DNA of 64,000 nucleotides from Flavimaribacter sp039888615 (lineage in GTDB: Bacteria; Pseudomonadota; Alphaproteobacteria; Rhizobiales; Rhizobiaceae). Shown piece after piece: positions 25,581 through 34,089 of the stretch; within the stretch, counting starts at the first letter, position 1, and each line of letters opens with the position of its first letter. Location: NCBI GenBank assembly GCA_039888615.1, contig JBDQQS010000004.1; one strand, given 5' to 3'. The translations under genes were made by a program, and so were the position numbers. The notes under the pieces were generated by a model. It searched no databases. It was not told the origin of the DNA and saw nothing but the letters and a program-made list of their open reading frames with translations.

Positions 25581-27140
25581 TTACTCGACCAGCGCTGTCT
25601 GATCGACAGACTGGGCGGAATAACATTGAAATACGATCTCCTCCTTGGTGAGCCGCTCGCCCGTGAGTTCCGTCACCGGCCGCCCCTGTGCAAAGACGAT
25701 AACGCGATCGCAGATCTGTGCGAGTTGTTCGGCGTCGGTGCTGGCGCAGACGATGGAGGCGCCCTCCCTGGCGGCCTTATCGATTGCGGCAAAAACCTGC
25801 TGGCGCGCGCCGACGTCCACGCCTTGCGTCGGCTCGTCGAGCAATAGCAGGCGCGGCTTGAGCTCCAGCCACTTGGCGAGCAACACCTTTTGCTGGTTGC
25901 CGCCGCTCAGGTTTTCCAGATTGAGGTCCGGATTGTTGGGCCTGACGTCGTGCGCTCCACCGGTTACCTGCGCCCATTGCCGCATGCCCAGCCGGTCCAG
26001 ACCCAGCCTTCGTGCGAAATTCGCCATCGAGGGCAGAGTCATGTTGTCGGTGATCGGCAACGTGCCGGCGCCGCTTGCGCCAATGCGGTCGGCTGGCAGG
26101 AAGGCCATGCCGAGACCGATCGCCTTTTCCGGATTCATTTCACGCAGTCTGGTCTCTTTACCGTCAATCGACAGCATGCCGTCGAGCGCCGTGCGGGCGC
26201 CATAAATGAGCGACGGAATCTCGTCGAAACCGGAACCGATCAGACCGGTCAGGCCAAGCACCTCGCCGCCGGACAGATCGAACGAAACGTTGCGGCAGGT
26301 CGCGCCGGAAAGATCGTTGACGATGACAGCGCTGCGATCCGTCGATTTTTTCCTGTGCGTCGCCTGATAGGCGGTGACGCGCTTGCCGATGATCAGTTCG
26401 ATGAAGTCTTCCGGCGAAGTGCGGTCGGTCTCGATGACGCCGGCAACCCGGCCGTCGCGAAGGACGGTCGCGCGGTCGGTGATCTCCATGATCTCGTCGA
26501 CGTCGTGGCTGACAAAGATCACCGAGGCGTCCTTTTTCACCAACTGTCTGACAAGATTGAACAGTTTTTCCACGCCGATGCGCGGAAGAAACGGCGTTGG
26601 CTCGTCAAGCACCAGGATCCCTTCGCCGCCATGCGCCTCCTGCGCCGAGCGCACTTCCTCCATCGCGCGGACAATCGCGACGAGGCAGCGATCGACCTGC
26701 GGCAGATCCTGAATCTTCGCCGTCGGATCGATCGCCAGTTCATAGTCTGTCAGAATTCTGCGAATACGCTGGCTCTCGCCGCGCCAGTCGATCCGCCAGC
26801 GGTTTTGCGTCGCGAAATCGCTGAGGCATATGTTCTCTGTCACCGAAAGCGACGGTATCAGTCCAAGATGCTGATGGACAAACGCCATACCCAGTTCGCG
26901 GAACTGGCCGGGCGTCAGCGGCAGGGGAATTTCCCTGCCGTAGAGGACGAGCTTGGCGCCTGGCTGCGGCGCCAGAAATCCTGATAGGATTTTGATCAGG
27001 GTTGACTTGCCGGAACCATTCTGCCCCAGAAGTCCGTGCACTTCCCCGCGCGAAACGGAGAGGGAAACGCCGTCAAGTGCGACGGCGCCTCCGAAATGCT
27101 TGCTCAAATTTGTAATTTGCAGCGCTGGTGGCTTCTGCAT
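25581..27140 (-). CDS. Sugar-type ABC transporter ATP-binding protein, two fused ATPase domains
   Basis: 519-residue RbsA/XylG-like protein. Domain 1 has Walker A GLLGQNGSGKSTL (about 34-46) and Walker B ILVLDEPT, but a weak signature (DLPQVDRCLVAIV in place of LSxGQ). Domain 2 has a degenerate Walker A (GLTGLIGSGFDE), signature LSGGNQQKVLLAKWL and Walker B LLLLDEPTQGVDVGAR. This asymmetry is normal in the family. Second gene of the leftward operon; works with the permease at 24473 and the receptor at 27162. Confidence 0.88.
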   Translation of the reverse strand: MQKPPALQITNLSKHFGGAVALDGVSLSVSRGEVHGLLGQNGSGKSTLIKILSGFLAPQPGAKLVLYGREIPLPLTPGQFRELGMAFVHQHLGLIPSLSVTENICLSDFATQNRWRIDWRGESQRIRRILTDYELAIDPTAKIQDLPQVDRCLVAIVRAMEEVRSAQEAHGGEGILVLDEPTPFLPRIGVEKLFNLVRQLVKKDASVIFVSHDVDEIMEITDRATVLRDGRVAGVIETDRTSPEDFIELIIGKRVTAYQATHRKKSTDRSAVIVNDLSGATCRNVSFDLSGGEVLGLTGLIGSGFDEIPSLIYGARTALDGMLSIDGKETRLREMNPEKAIGLGMAFLPADRIGASGAGTLPITDNMTLPSMANFARRLGLDRLGMRQWAQVTGGAHDVRPNNPDLNLENLSGGNQQKVLLAKWLELKPRLLLLDEPTQGVDVGARQQVFAAIDKAAREGASIVCASTDAEQLAQICDRVIVFAQGRPVTELTGERLTKEEIVFQCYSAQSVDQTALVE

Positions 27141-27161
27141 CGGTCCAGCCTGTTGCGGGGT

Positions 27162-28259
27162 CTATTCCAGGCCCCACAATTTCTTGAAACCGCTGATCTC
27201 GCTGTCGCCATAGCCGCCATAGGTGGCCGGAACGCCCGCCGTCTCGACATTGCTGTCGTCGAACAGATAAAGCGGCGTGTTCAACTGGGTCACTTCGCCC
27301 TTGTCGCAGAGCAGGCGCATGGTGCCGTCGATGCTGGACCAACCAACCCATGCAAGGCTTTCGCCGACGTCCATCTCCACCAGATCGCCGTCACGGATCA
27401 TGTCGAGAATGAACGGCGTGCCGTTGTAGCTGGCGATGCGCACGTCCTCGCGATTGGACAGGGTCAGCGCCGGAACGACGAAACCCGACATCGAATCGTA
27501 GATCGGCAGGATGTAGTTGATGCCCGGGTCGGCGACGAGGGCCGACTGGACTTCCGGCTGGATCTGGCTGCCCCATTCGACAACCGGAACGTTGACGTAT
27601 TTGTGCTTGCAGTCAGGGCAGTTGGCGTCGAGATATTCCTGGATCGCCTTGACGAAAGGCCCAGTCGGAATGATCTCGTCCGAGCCGATGATCACCGCAT
27701 TGACCTTTCCGCCTGTCTTTTCCATTGCCCAGGCCGCCATCAGCTGCCCGGCTTTGGTGTAGTCCATGGCGAAGTTGCCGTCGACGAGTTCACTCGGCGT
27801 CTGCGTGACGTCGTAGAGATGGGTCGCGACGATTTTCACGCCGGCGTCGCGGGCTTCGGCGAGCTGCGGGCCGATCGCTTCCGGCGGGATTCCGCCCTGG
27901 ATGTCGATGACGTCATAGCCTTCCGAGACAGCCTGCTTCACGGCCTGGACCCACTGGTCGAGGTTGAGCTGGTTTTCGGACACTGTGAGTTCGAAACCGA
28001 TCGCGTCGGCGGCTTCTTTCTGAGCCTTGGCGATCTCGACATTGAACGGATTTTCACTTGTCAGCGGTATGACATAGACCTTCTTTTCGGCCATGCAGGC
28101 CTTGGCGTCGAAAGCCTCGCCCGGTGCTTCGAAACTCGGCAGTTTGCTTGCCCCGTCTAGCATCGCCTTGGCGTCCTGAGCGTTCGCAGCGCTTGCAAAA
28201 CCCGCCGTTGCGGCGAGCGCCACGAATGCCGAAATGCGCATTCCCTTGCATGCAGTCAT
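27162..28259 (-). CDS. Sugar-type ABC transporter periplasmic binding protein
   Basis: 365 residues. The start at 28259 has AAGGAGAAC upstream and gives a signal peptide ending near ANA-QDAKA. The mature protein has the RbsB-like pattern VYVIPLTSENPFNVEIAKAQ, then DVIDIQGGIPPEAIGPQL. First gene of the leftward operon. Receptors of this type also bind cyclic compounds such as purine nucleosides or cyclic amides; the operon's hydantoinase neighbour hints at a cyclic amide ligand (inference). Confidence 0.87.
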   Translation of the reverse strand: MTACKGMRISAFVALAATAGFASAANAQDAKAMLDGASKLPSFEAPGEAFDAKACMAEKKVYVIPLTSENPFNVEIAKAQKEAADAIGFELTVSENQLNLDQWVQAVKQAVSEGYDVIDIQGGIPPEAIGPQLAEARDAGVKIVATHLYDVTQTPSELVDGNFAMDYTKAGQLMAAWAMEKTGGKVNAVIIGSDEIIPTGPFVKAIQEYLDANCPDCKHKYVNVPVVEWGSQIQPEVQSALVADPGINYILPIYDSMSGFVVPALTLSNREDVRIASYNGTPFILDMIRDGDLVEMDVGESLAWVGWSSIDGTMRLLCDKGEVTQLNTPLYLFDDSNVETAGVPATYGGYGDSEISGFKKLWGLE

Positions 28260-28317
28260 TGATGTTCTCCTTGTTCCCCTGGACAGGCAAACGTTAGCAC
28301 AGAGAATTTTATCAAAC

Positions 28318-28334
28318 AATTGGTCTGGACAAAT
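28318..28334. promoter_or_regulatory. HutC-type operator candidate C (divergent promoter)
   Basis: AATTGGTCTGGACAAAT shares 15 consecutive bases with the site at 21097. It lies 59 bp before the ABC receptor start and about 230 bp before hyuA, so one bound repressor could control both divergent operons. The 28335-28565 stretch holds no gene I can support; it is probably the hyuA leader. Confidence 0.6.
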
Positions 28335-28565
28335 CACTTCGTTTGATGTGCTATTCATAGTCACAAGGGTGCAAACCATGAGGGGATTTGCATTGGCGCG
28401 CGGTATGCCGGAGGGTGTCCTATTCCCAGTGACGACCTACGAAAACCGGATTTTCCGTCTGACGTGGCCGGTCTCAAACGGATCGGCCGTGAGGTCAGGC
28501 AGAGGATTGGAGATCTGCTGCGGCAGGCGGGCCAGGGCAAAAGCAAGCAAGTGGAAAGGCGTTAC

Positions 28566-30770
28566 ATGAGTAATTCTGACGACTCGGTTCGCAAGTACGA
28601 ACAGCGGATCGCCGAACTGGAAGCGCGGCTGCGCCGCATGGAAGCGTTCATGGATGGCGATGAAACGCCGCCGGCGATGCAAATTGCCGCCCGAAGAAAC
28701 GTGCCGCGCATCGGCGAGGGCTATCGCCTTGGCGTGGATGTGGGCGGAACGTTCACCGATCTCATGCTCATCGACGAACGCACAGGCGATACCCACGTGG
28801 CCAAGGTGTCCTCGACGCCGAAGGATTCCTCGATCGGCGTTCTCAGCGGCATTGAGCGGATCTGTAGCCAGGCCGGAATCGATCCTACCGAAATCAACTA
28901 TGTGATGCATGGAACAACCGTCGCCACCAACACCGTTCTGACCGGATCAGGCGCGCTGGTCGGACTGGTAACCACGCGTGGTTACCGGCAGGTGTTGCAG
29001 ATCGCCAGGTCGTTTGTGCCGGGCGGTCTCGGCGGTTGGGTCATTTATAACAAGTCCGATCCGCTCGCCCCGCTGGAATTCACCATCGAGGCGAATGAAC
29101 GCATCGCCGCCGACGGTTCTGTTGTTGAACCGCTCGACGAGAGCCGGCTGCGGCGCGATCTGCAGATCCTGAAGGACGGCGAGATCCAGGCCCTGACCGT
29201 CAGCCTTTACAACGCCTACACCAACGGCGTTCACGAGCGCATGGTGCGCGATGTAGCCCAGTCGGTGCTGCCTGGCATTCCGGTGTCCATTTCATCTGAA
29301 GTGATGCCGGAAATGTACGAATACGAACGGACGGAAACGACCGTGGTCAATTCCTACATCCGCCCGGTCGTCGCCAAATACGTCGAGAACCTGCATGGCG
29401 AACTCGATCGCCGCATGAACGGCGTTCGCCTCCAGATCCTGCGTTCCGACGGCGGCCTGTCGTCCGCGGACGCTGCCAAGTCGGCGCCGGTCAACCTGTT
29501 GATGTCGGGTCCGGCCGGCGGGGTGTCGGGCGCCATCTGGATCGCCAAACAGTCCGGCTACGAAGACCTGCTGACCTTCGACATGGGCGGCACCTCAACA
29601 GACGTGGCGCTGATCCAGAACGGCGTCGCCCAGACGCGGCGCGAGACGCGCGTCGCGGACGTGACGGTGCGCGCGCCGTCCATCGATGTGCGGACCGTGG
29701 GCGCCGGCGGCGGTTCGGTCGCCTACGTTCCTGAACTCACCAAGGCGCTTCGCGTCGGGCCGAAATCCGCCGGCGCCGATCCGGGGCCGGCCGCCTATGG
29801 CCGCGGCGGCCTGGAGCCGACCGTTACCGACGCCAATATCGTTCTCGGCTACTTGCCGGCCGCGGCCCGTCTCGGCGGCGACATGGCGATGGACGTATCG
29901 CTGGCCGAAAAGGCGGTCGGAACCGTCGCCGATGCGCTCGGCCTTCCGGTCAAAAAGGCCGCCGAAGGCATCTACGACATCGTCAACGAGAACATGTTCG
30001 GCGCGCTTCGGCTGGTGTCAGTCGAGCAAGGCTACGATCCGCGCAACTTTGCGCTTGTCGCCTTCGGCGGCGCTGGTCCTCTGCACGCCAATGCGCTCGC
30101 CAAACTCATGGGATCGTGGCCGGTGATCGTGCCTCCGGGGCCGGGCGTGCTTTGCGCCTCCGGCGACGCGACGACGCGTCTGCGCGACGAAGCCTCGCGC
30201 ACGCTGGTTGTGCGGGTGGAAAACACCAGCGACCGGACGATCCGGAACGAACTGGAGGAACTGGCGAGCCAGGCCGCCAAGAGCCTTGAGGGCGAAGGCG
30301 TCGAACGCCACGATCAGACCGTCGCCTACGAAATCGACCTGCGTTACGCCGGCCAGGGCACCTCGCTCTCGGTTCCGGTGACGCCGGAACATTTCGACCG
30401 CGAGGGCCTGAAGGGCGTGACGAAGCACTTCGACGACATGCATCACCAGATGTTCACCTTCAATCTCGACCAGCCGCACGAACTGGTCAATCTCAGGGCC
30501 GTGGTCCAGGGCAAGGAAACCATGGTGACGGCCCGCAAGCTCGATACGGGCGGCGGCGATCCGTCCCGGGCGAAAACCGCTGAAACAACGGTGTTCTGTG
30601 ACGGGGAAGATCGGAAGGCCGCCATCTACGACCGCGAGAAGTTGAGGACGGGCGATCGCATCGCCGGTCCCGCCATCGTGACGGAGATGGATTCCACCAC
30701 CCTCATCCTGCCGGATCACTATGCGGAGGTCGACGCCGTCGGCAGCCTGCTGATCCGCCCCGTGTCTTGA
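28566..30770 (+). CDS. hyuA: Hydantoinase/oxoprolinase subunit A (ATP-dependent)
   Basis: 734 residues. The actin-like ATPase fold starts at LGVDVGGTFTDLMLID (55-70). Further landmarks are VMHGTTVATNTVL, MSGPAGGVSGA and LTFDMGGTSTDVALI. With HyuB it hydrolyses cyclic amides (5-oxoproline, hydantoins, N-methylhydantoin) at the cost of ATP; related complexes carboxylate acetone. The first 45 residues are an extra charged coiled coil (YEQRIAELEARLRRME) also found on the permease encoded divergently. The ATG at 28566 has GGAAAGG upstream. First gene of a rightward operon hyuA-hyuB-yrdC-like-amidase. Confidence 0.9.
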   Translation: MSNSDDSVRKYEQRIAELEARLRRMEAFMDGDETPPAMQIAARRNVPRIGEGYRLGVDVGGTFTDLMLIDERTGDTHVAKVSSTPKDSSIGVLSGIERICSQAGIDPTEINYVMHGTTVATNTVLTGSGALVGLVTTRGYRQVLQIARSFVPGGLGGWVIYNKSDPLAPLEFTIEANERIAADGSVVEPLDESRLRRDLQILKDGEIQALTVSLYNAYTNGVHERMVRDVAQSVLPGIPVSISSEVMPEMYEYERTETTVVNSYIRPVVAKYVENLHGELDRRMNGVRLQILRSDGGLSSADAAKSAPVNLLMSGPAGGVSGAIWIAKQSGYEDLLTFDMGGTSTDVALIQNGVAQTRRETRVADVTVRAPSIDVRTVGAGGGSVAYVPELTKALRVGPKSAGADPGPAAYGRGGLEPTVTDANIVLGYLPAAARLGGDMAMDVSLAEKAVGTVADALGLPVKKAAEGIYDIVNENMFGALRLVSVEQGYDPRNFALVAFGGAGPLHANALAKLMGSWPVIVPPGPGVLCASGDATTRLRDEASRTLVVRVENTSDRTIRNELEELASQAAKSLEGEGVERHDQTVAYEIDLRYAGQGTSLSVPVTPEHFDREGLKGVTKHFDDMHHQMFTFNLDQPHELVNLRAVVQGKETMVTARKLDTGGGDPSRAKTAETTVFCDGEDRKAAIYDREKLRTGDRIAGPAIVTEMDSTTLILPDHYAEVDAVGSLLIRPVS

Positions 30771-30795
30771 ATCAAACCTGCAAGGGAACAACGCC

Positions 30796-32697
30796 ATGCC
30801 GGCCAAGATCATTCAGAAAAACGACACCCCCTTCAACAGGGTCGATGTCGAACCGATAACCCTCGACATCATCGAGAACGCCCTGCGCAACGCACGAACC
30901 GAAATGGACGCCGTGCTGTTTCGCACCGCCATGTCGCCGGGCATCCGCGAACAGCACGACGCATTTCCCATGATCGCCAATTCGGCGGGCAAAATGGTCG
31001 TTGGCCAGTTCGGCTCCTTCATCCACGGCTTTACGGAAGGCTATGACGGGGTAATCGAGGATGGCGACATCTTCCTGACAAACGACCCGTACTCCTGCAA
31101 CGGCGCGGTCAGCCATCTCAATGACTGGCTAACGATGAAGCCGATCTTCCGGGAAGGCCGGCACGTCGCCTGGGCGGCGATGTTCGGCCACCTGACGGAT
31201 GTCGGCGGCCGGGTGCCGGGCAGCCTGCCGACCGATGCGCACATGATCTTCGAGGAAGGCATCCAGATTCCTCCAGTCAAGATCTACCATCGCGGCGAGG
31301 TCAACCAGGAAGTCCTGAACATGTGCCTGCGCAACACGCGCACGGAAGAGTGGAACAAGTCGGACTTCAACGCCATCGTCGCGGCCCTCAGGCTCGCCGA
31401 ACGCCGCGTGCACGAGATCTGTGACCGTTTCGGCGACGATACCTTCTACTCCGCGATGGAAGACATGCTCGACCGTAACTTCCAGGCGATGAAGGCGATC
31501 ATCCACATGGTGATCCCGGAATCCTCGAACAAGTTCTACTTTGAAGACTATATCGACGACGACGGCATCGGCATGGGCCCGTACAAGGTGGCCTGCAGCC
31601 TCTGGCGCGAAGGCGACGTGGCGATCTTCGACTTCGAGGGCACGGATCCGCAATCGGTGAGTTCGGTGAACTTTCTCCTGAACGAGGAGATGTTCAAGAT
31701 GTTCCTCGGCGCCTTCACGATCAACCTGTTCGACCCGCAGATCCTGTTCAATGACGGCTTTTATCCGCTGGTCGAGGTCCGCATCCCGCGAGGCACGATC
31801 CTCAAGCCGGTGCGGCCGGCGGCGCTGTCCTGCCGAACCCACATGCTCGGACGCATCTTCGACATCATGGGCGGCCTGCTCGGCCAGGGAGCGCCGGATG
31901 CGCTGAACGCCGCCGGCTTCTCCGACAGCCCGCACTTCATGTATTCGGGCTATAATTCGGAAGGCGAATGGTACCAGCTTTACCAGATCGGCTTTGGCGG
32001 AATTCCGGGTCGGCCGGTTGGCGACGGTCCGGACGGACACTCGCTGTGGCCGGCATTCATGAACGTGCCGAACGAGTTTCTGGAAGCTTACTTTCCGCTT
32101 CGGATCGTGACTTACGAGACCATTCCGGATTCCGGCGGCGCCGGCCTGCACCGCGGCGGAAACGGCGTGTCGCTCGGCTACCAGTTCCTCGAACCCGGCG
32201 AAATCTCGATCCACGACGACCGTTGGCTCACCTATCCGTGGGGCGTCAACGGCGGTACGCCCGGCGCGCGCTCCACCAAGCTCCTTGCCCGCAAGGACGG
32301 CTCGAAGGAACACCTTCCGTCCAAATGCGACAAGGTGAAGGTCGAGCCCGGAGACACGCTCTTCTTCAATACCTGGGGCGGCGGCGGCTGGGGCGACCCG
32401 CTGAAGCGCGAGGCCTCCAAGGTCGCGATGGACGCCCGGCGCGGTCTGGTCACCGTCGCGGGAGCGCGACGCTACGGCGTGGTGCTGCGTGACGATTTCT
32501 CCCTCGAAGAGGGCGAAACCAGGCGCCTGCGCGAACGCATGGAAGCCGACCGCGGCGAACTGCCGATGTTCGACCGCGGCGGCAGCATCGAGGATCTGAA
32601 GGCGCGGTGCCGCGCCGAAACGCATCTTGATCCGCCGCGCGCGCCCATCTTCCAGAAATGGATGAAGCGCGAGAAGGCGGCGCAGGCCGCCGAATGA
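30796..32697 (+). CDS. hyuB: Hydantoinase/oxoprolinase subunit B
   Basis: 633 residues. Family motifs include DVEPITLDIIENALRNARTE at the N-terminus, EQHDAFPMI, and FLTNDPYSCNGAVSHLND. DVGGRVPGSLPTDA and a Gly-rich C-terminal NTWGGGGWGDPL follow. It is the partner and probable amide-cleaving subunit of HyuA, 25 bp downstream of it. Together they open a five-membered cyclic amide or imide; for N-methylhydantoin the product would be N-carbamoylsarcosine, which fits the amidase gene two places downstream. Confidence 0.9.
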   Translation: MPAKIIQKNDTPFNRVDVEPITLDIIENALRNARTEMDAVLFRTAMSPGIREQHDAFPMIANSAGKMVVGQFGSFIHGFTEGYDGVIEDGDIFLTNDPYSCNGAVSHLNDWLTMKPIFREGRHVAWAAMFGHLTDVGGRVPGSLPTDAHMIFEEGIQIPPVKIYHRGEVNQEVLNMCLRNTRTEEWNKSDFNAIVAALRLAERRVHEICDRFGDDTFYSAMEDMLDRNFQAMKAIIHMVIPESSNKFYFEDYIDDDGIGMGPYKVACSLWREGDVAIFDFEGTDPQSVSSVNFLLNEEMFKMFLGAFTINLFDPQILFNDGFYPLVEVRIPRGTILKPVRPAALSCRTHMLGRIFDIMGGLLGQGAPDALNAAGFSDSPHFMYSGYNSEGEWYQLYQIGFGGIPGRPVGDGPDGHSLWPAFMNVPNEFLEAYFPLRIVTYETIPDSGGAGLHRGGNGVSLGYQFLEPGEISIHDDRWLTYPWGVNGGTPGARSTKLLARKDGSKEHLPSKCDKVKVEPGDTLFFNTWGGGGWGDPLKREASKVAMDARRGLVTVAGARRYGVVLRDDFSLEEGETRRLRERMEADRGELPMFDRGGSIEDLKARCRAETHLDPPRAPIFQKWMKREKAAQAAE

Positions 32698-32701
32698 CGT
32701 G

Positions 32702-33436
32702 ATGGCGCAAACGGCGAGCGAAACCTCCCGCACAGACGACCCGATACCTCAGGCGCAACTCGCCGGCGAGGTGTCGTCGGTGCTGGACACGCTCGCCGCC
32801 GGCGGGGTGGCGATCATCCCGCTTGACGTCGCCTACGCCATCGTCGCGTCCGGCGAAGAGGGTATAAGACGCATCTTCACGGCGAAGAACCGCTCCTACG
32901 ACAAGCCGTCCGGCATGTTCGGCAACTGGGCGCTCTCGGGCGAGGTTCACATCATGGACGACGACCGTCACGCCATGGTCAAAAGCGTCATCGAGGAGGA
33001 CCGGTTGCCGTTCTCGGTCGTCGCTCCCTTCCGCGCGGATCACCCGATTTTCGCCCGGGTGGCGCCCTTCGTGCTCGCCAACTCCTCCAGGGCCGGCACG
33101 CTCGACATGTTGCTGAACGCCGGTCTTGTGCACGACGAGGTCGCCCGGCAGGCGGTCGAACGGGGACAGCCCGTGTTCGGTTCATCGGCCAACACGTCGC
33201 TCGCCGGCTCGAAATACCGGTATGCGGATATCGAGGAGCAGGTCCGTAAGGCCGCAGATATGCATCTCGACCATGGCCTCAGCAAATACGTCAACGCCGA
33301 AGGGCGCTCCAGCACGATCATCGATTTCGGGGATTTCCACGTTGTGCGCGTCGGCGTCTGTTTCGACCGTCTGAAGGAGATCTTCCGGAACCGGTTCGAC
33401 GTGTCGCTGACCGTCGACGAAAGGACAGCACAATGA
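32702..33436 (+). CDS. YrdC/Sua5-like domain protein in hydantoinase operon
   Basis: 244 residues with the YrdC (threonylcarbamoyl-AMP synthase) pattern. AGGVAIIPLDVAYAIVAS replaces the usual PTDTVYGL. FTAKNRSYDKPSG matches the KxRxxxKP nucleotide/carbonate loop, and FGSSANTSLAGSKYR matches SAPSANxSG. It overlaps the downstream amidase gene by ATGA and follows hyuB by 4 bp. Sua5 itself is usually a housekeeping gene elsewhere, so this is probably a divergent paralogue. A role with carbamoyl or carbamate intermediates is inferred only from fold and position. Confidence 0.78.
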   Translation: MAQTASETSRTDDPIPQAQLAGEVSSVLDTLAAGGVAIIPLDVAYAIVASGEEGIRRIFTAKNRSYDKPSGMFGNWALSGEVHIMDDDRHAMVKSVIEEDRLPFSVVAPFRADHPIFARVAPFVLANSSRAGTLDMLLNAGLVHDEVARQAVERGQPVFGSSANTSLAGSKYRYADIEEQVRKAADMHLDHGLSKYVNAEGRSSTIIDFGDFHVVRVGVCFDRLKEIFRNRFDVSLTVDERTAQ

Positions 33437-34074
33437 CGGATGCATACGAAACGTTCGGGTATCAGCCCGACTCCCGGATCGGTTTCGGCAAGAAGCCTGG
33501 CGTCGTCGTCGTCGACTTCCAGACCGCTTTCACCGATCCGAACTTTCCGCTCGGCAAGAGCCCGATGATCGGTTCCGCCGTCGAAGCGACGGCGACGCTG
33601 CTCAAGGCGGCGCGGGCGGCGAACGCGCCGGTCGCCAATGTCTACACTGCTTACTCCAGCGCGCGTGACGCGCCCTACTGGAAGGTGCCGACGGTGGTCA
33701 ACGAATTCCATCACGGCAAGCCGGGCACGGAGTTCGAGCCGCGCACCTATGACGCGTCCTACGACACCGTGTTCTGCAAGACGGGACCTTCGGTCTTCTT
33801 CCAGACAGCCGTCGTCCAGCTCTTCATCAAGGAACGGGTCGACACCGTCTTCGTCACCGGCTGCACCACGTCCGGCTGCATCCGCGCCAGCGTCATCGAC
33901 GCTTTTTCCTACGGCTTTCGGGTGATGGTTCCCGAACCCTGCGTCGCCGACATGGAGGAGGGGCCGCACCGCGACAATCTCCGGGACATCGGCCGCCGCT
34001 ACAGCGACATCCTCGATCTCGACGAGTCCCTGGCCTATTTCGAGGAAATAAGGAAAAGGAACGCGGCCGACTGA
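33433..34074 (+). CDS. Isochorismatase-fold amidohydrolase (N-carbamoylsarcosine amidase-like)
   Basis: 213 residues of the cysteine hydrolase superfamily. The catalytic triad is Asp28 (VVDFQTAF), Lys116 (VFCKTGPS) and Cys149 (TGCTTSGCIRA). The TTSGC context is that of N-carbamoylsarcosine, maleamate and related amidases, which release ammonia (and CO2) from open-chain amides. It overlaps the YrdC-like gene and ends the operon 15 bp from the convergent coiled-coil gene. The gene at 36323 is a paralogue. Confidence 0.87.
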   Translation: MTDAYETFGYQPDSRIGFGKKPGVVVVDFQTAFTDPNFPLGKSPMIGSAVEATATLLKAARAANAPVANVYTAYSSARDAPYWKVPTVVNEFHHGKPGTEFEPRTYDASYDTVFCKTGPSVFFQTAVVQLFIKERVDTVFVTGCTTSGCIRASVIDAFSYGFRVMVPEPCVADMEEGPHRDNLRDIGRRYSDILDLDESLAYFEEIRKRNAAD

Positions 34075-34089
34075 CGGCGCTGTTCCTGC

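Noticed and set aside
31129..32733. 534-codon reverse open frame opposite hyuB
   Set aside because: HyuB shows clear family motifs on the forward strand; the reverse frame is rich in His/Arg/Val as expected for an antisense shadow.
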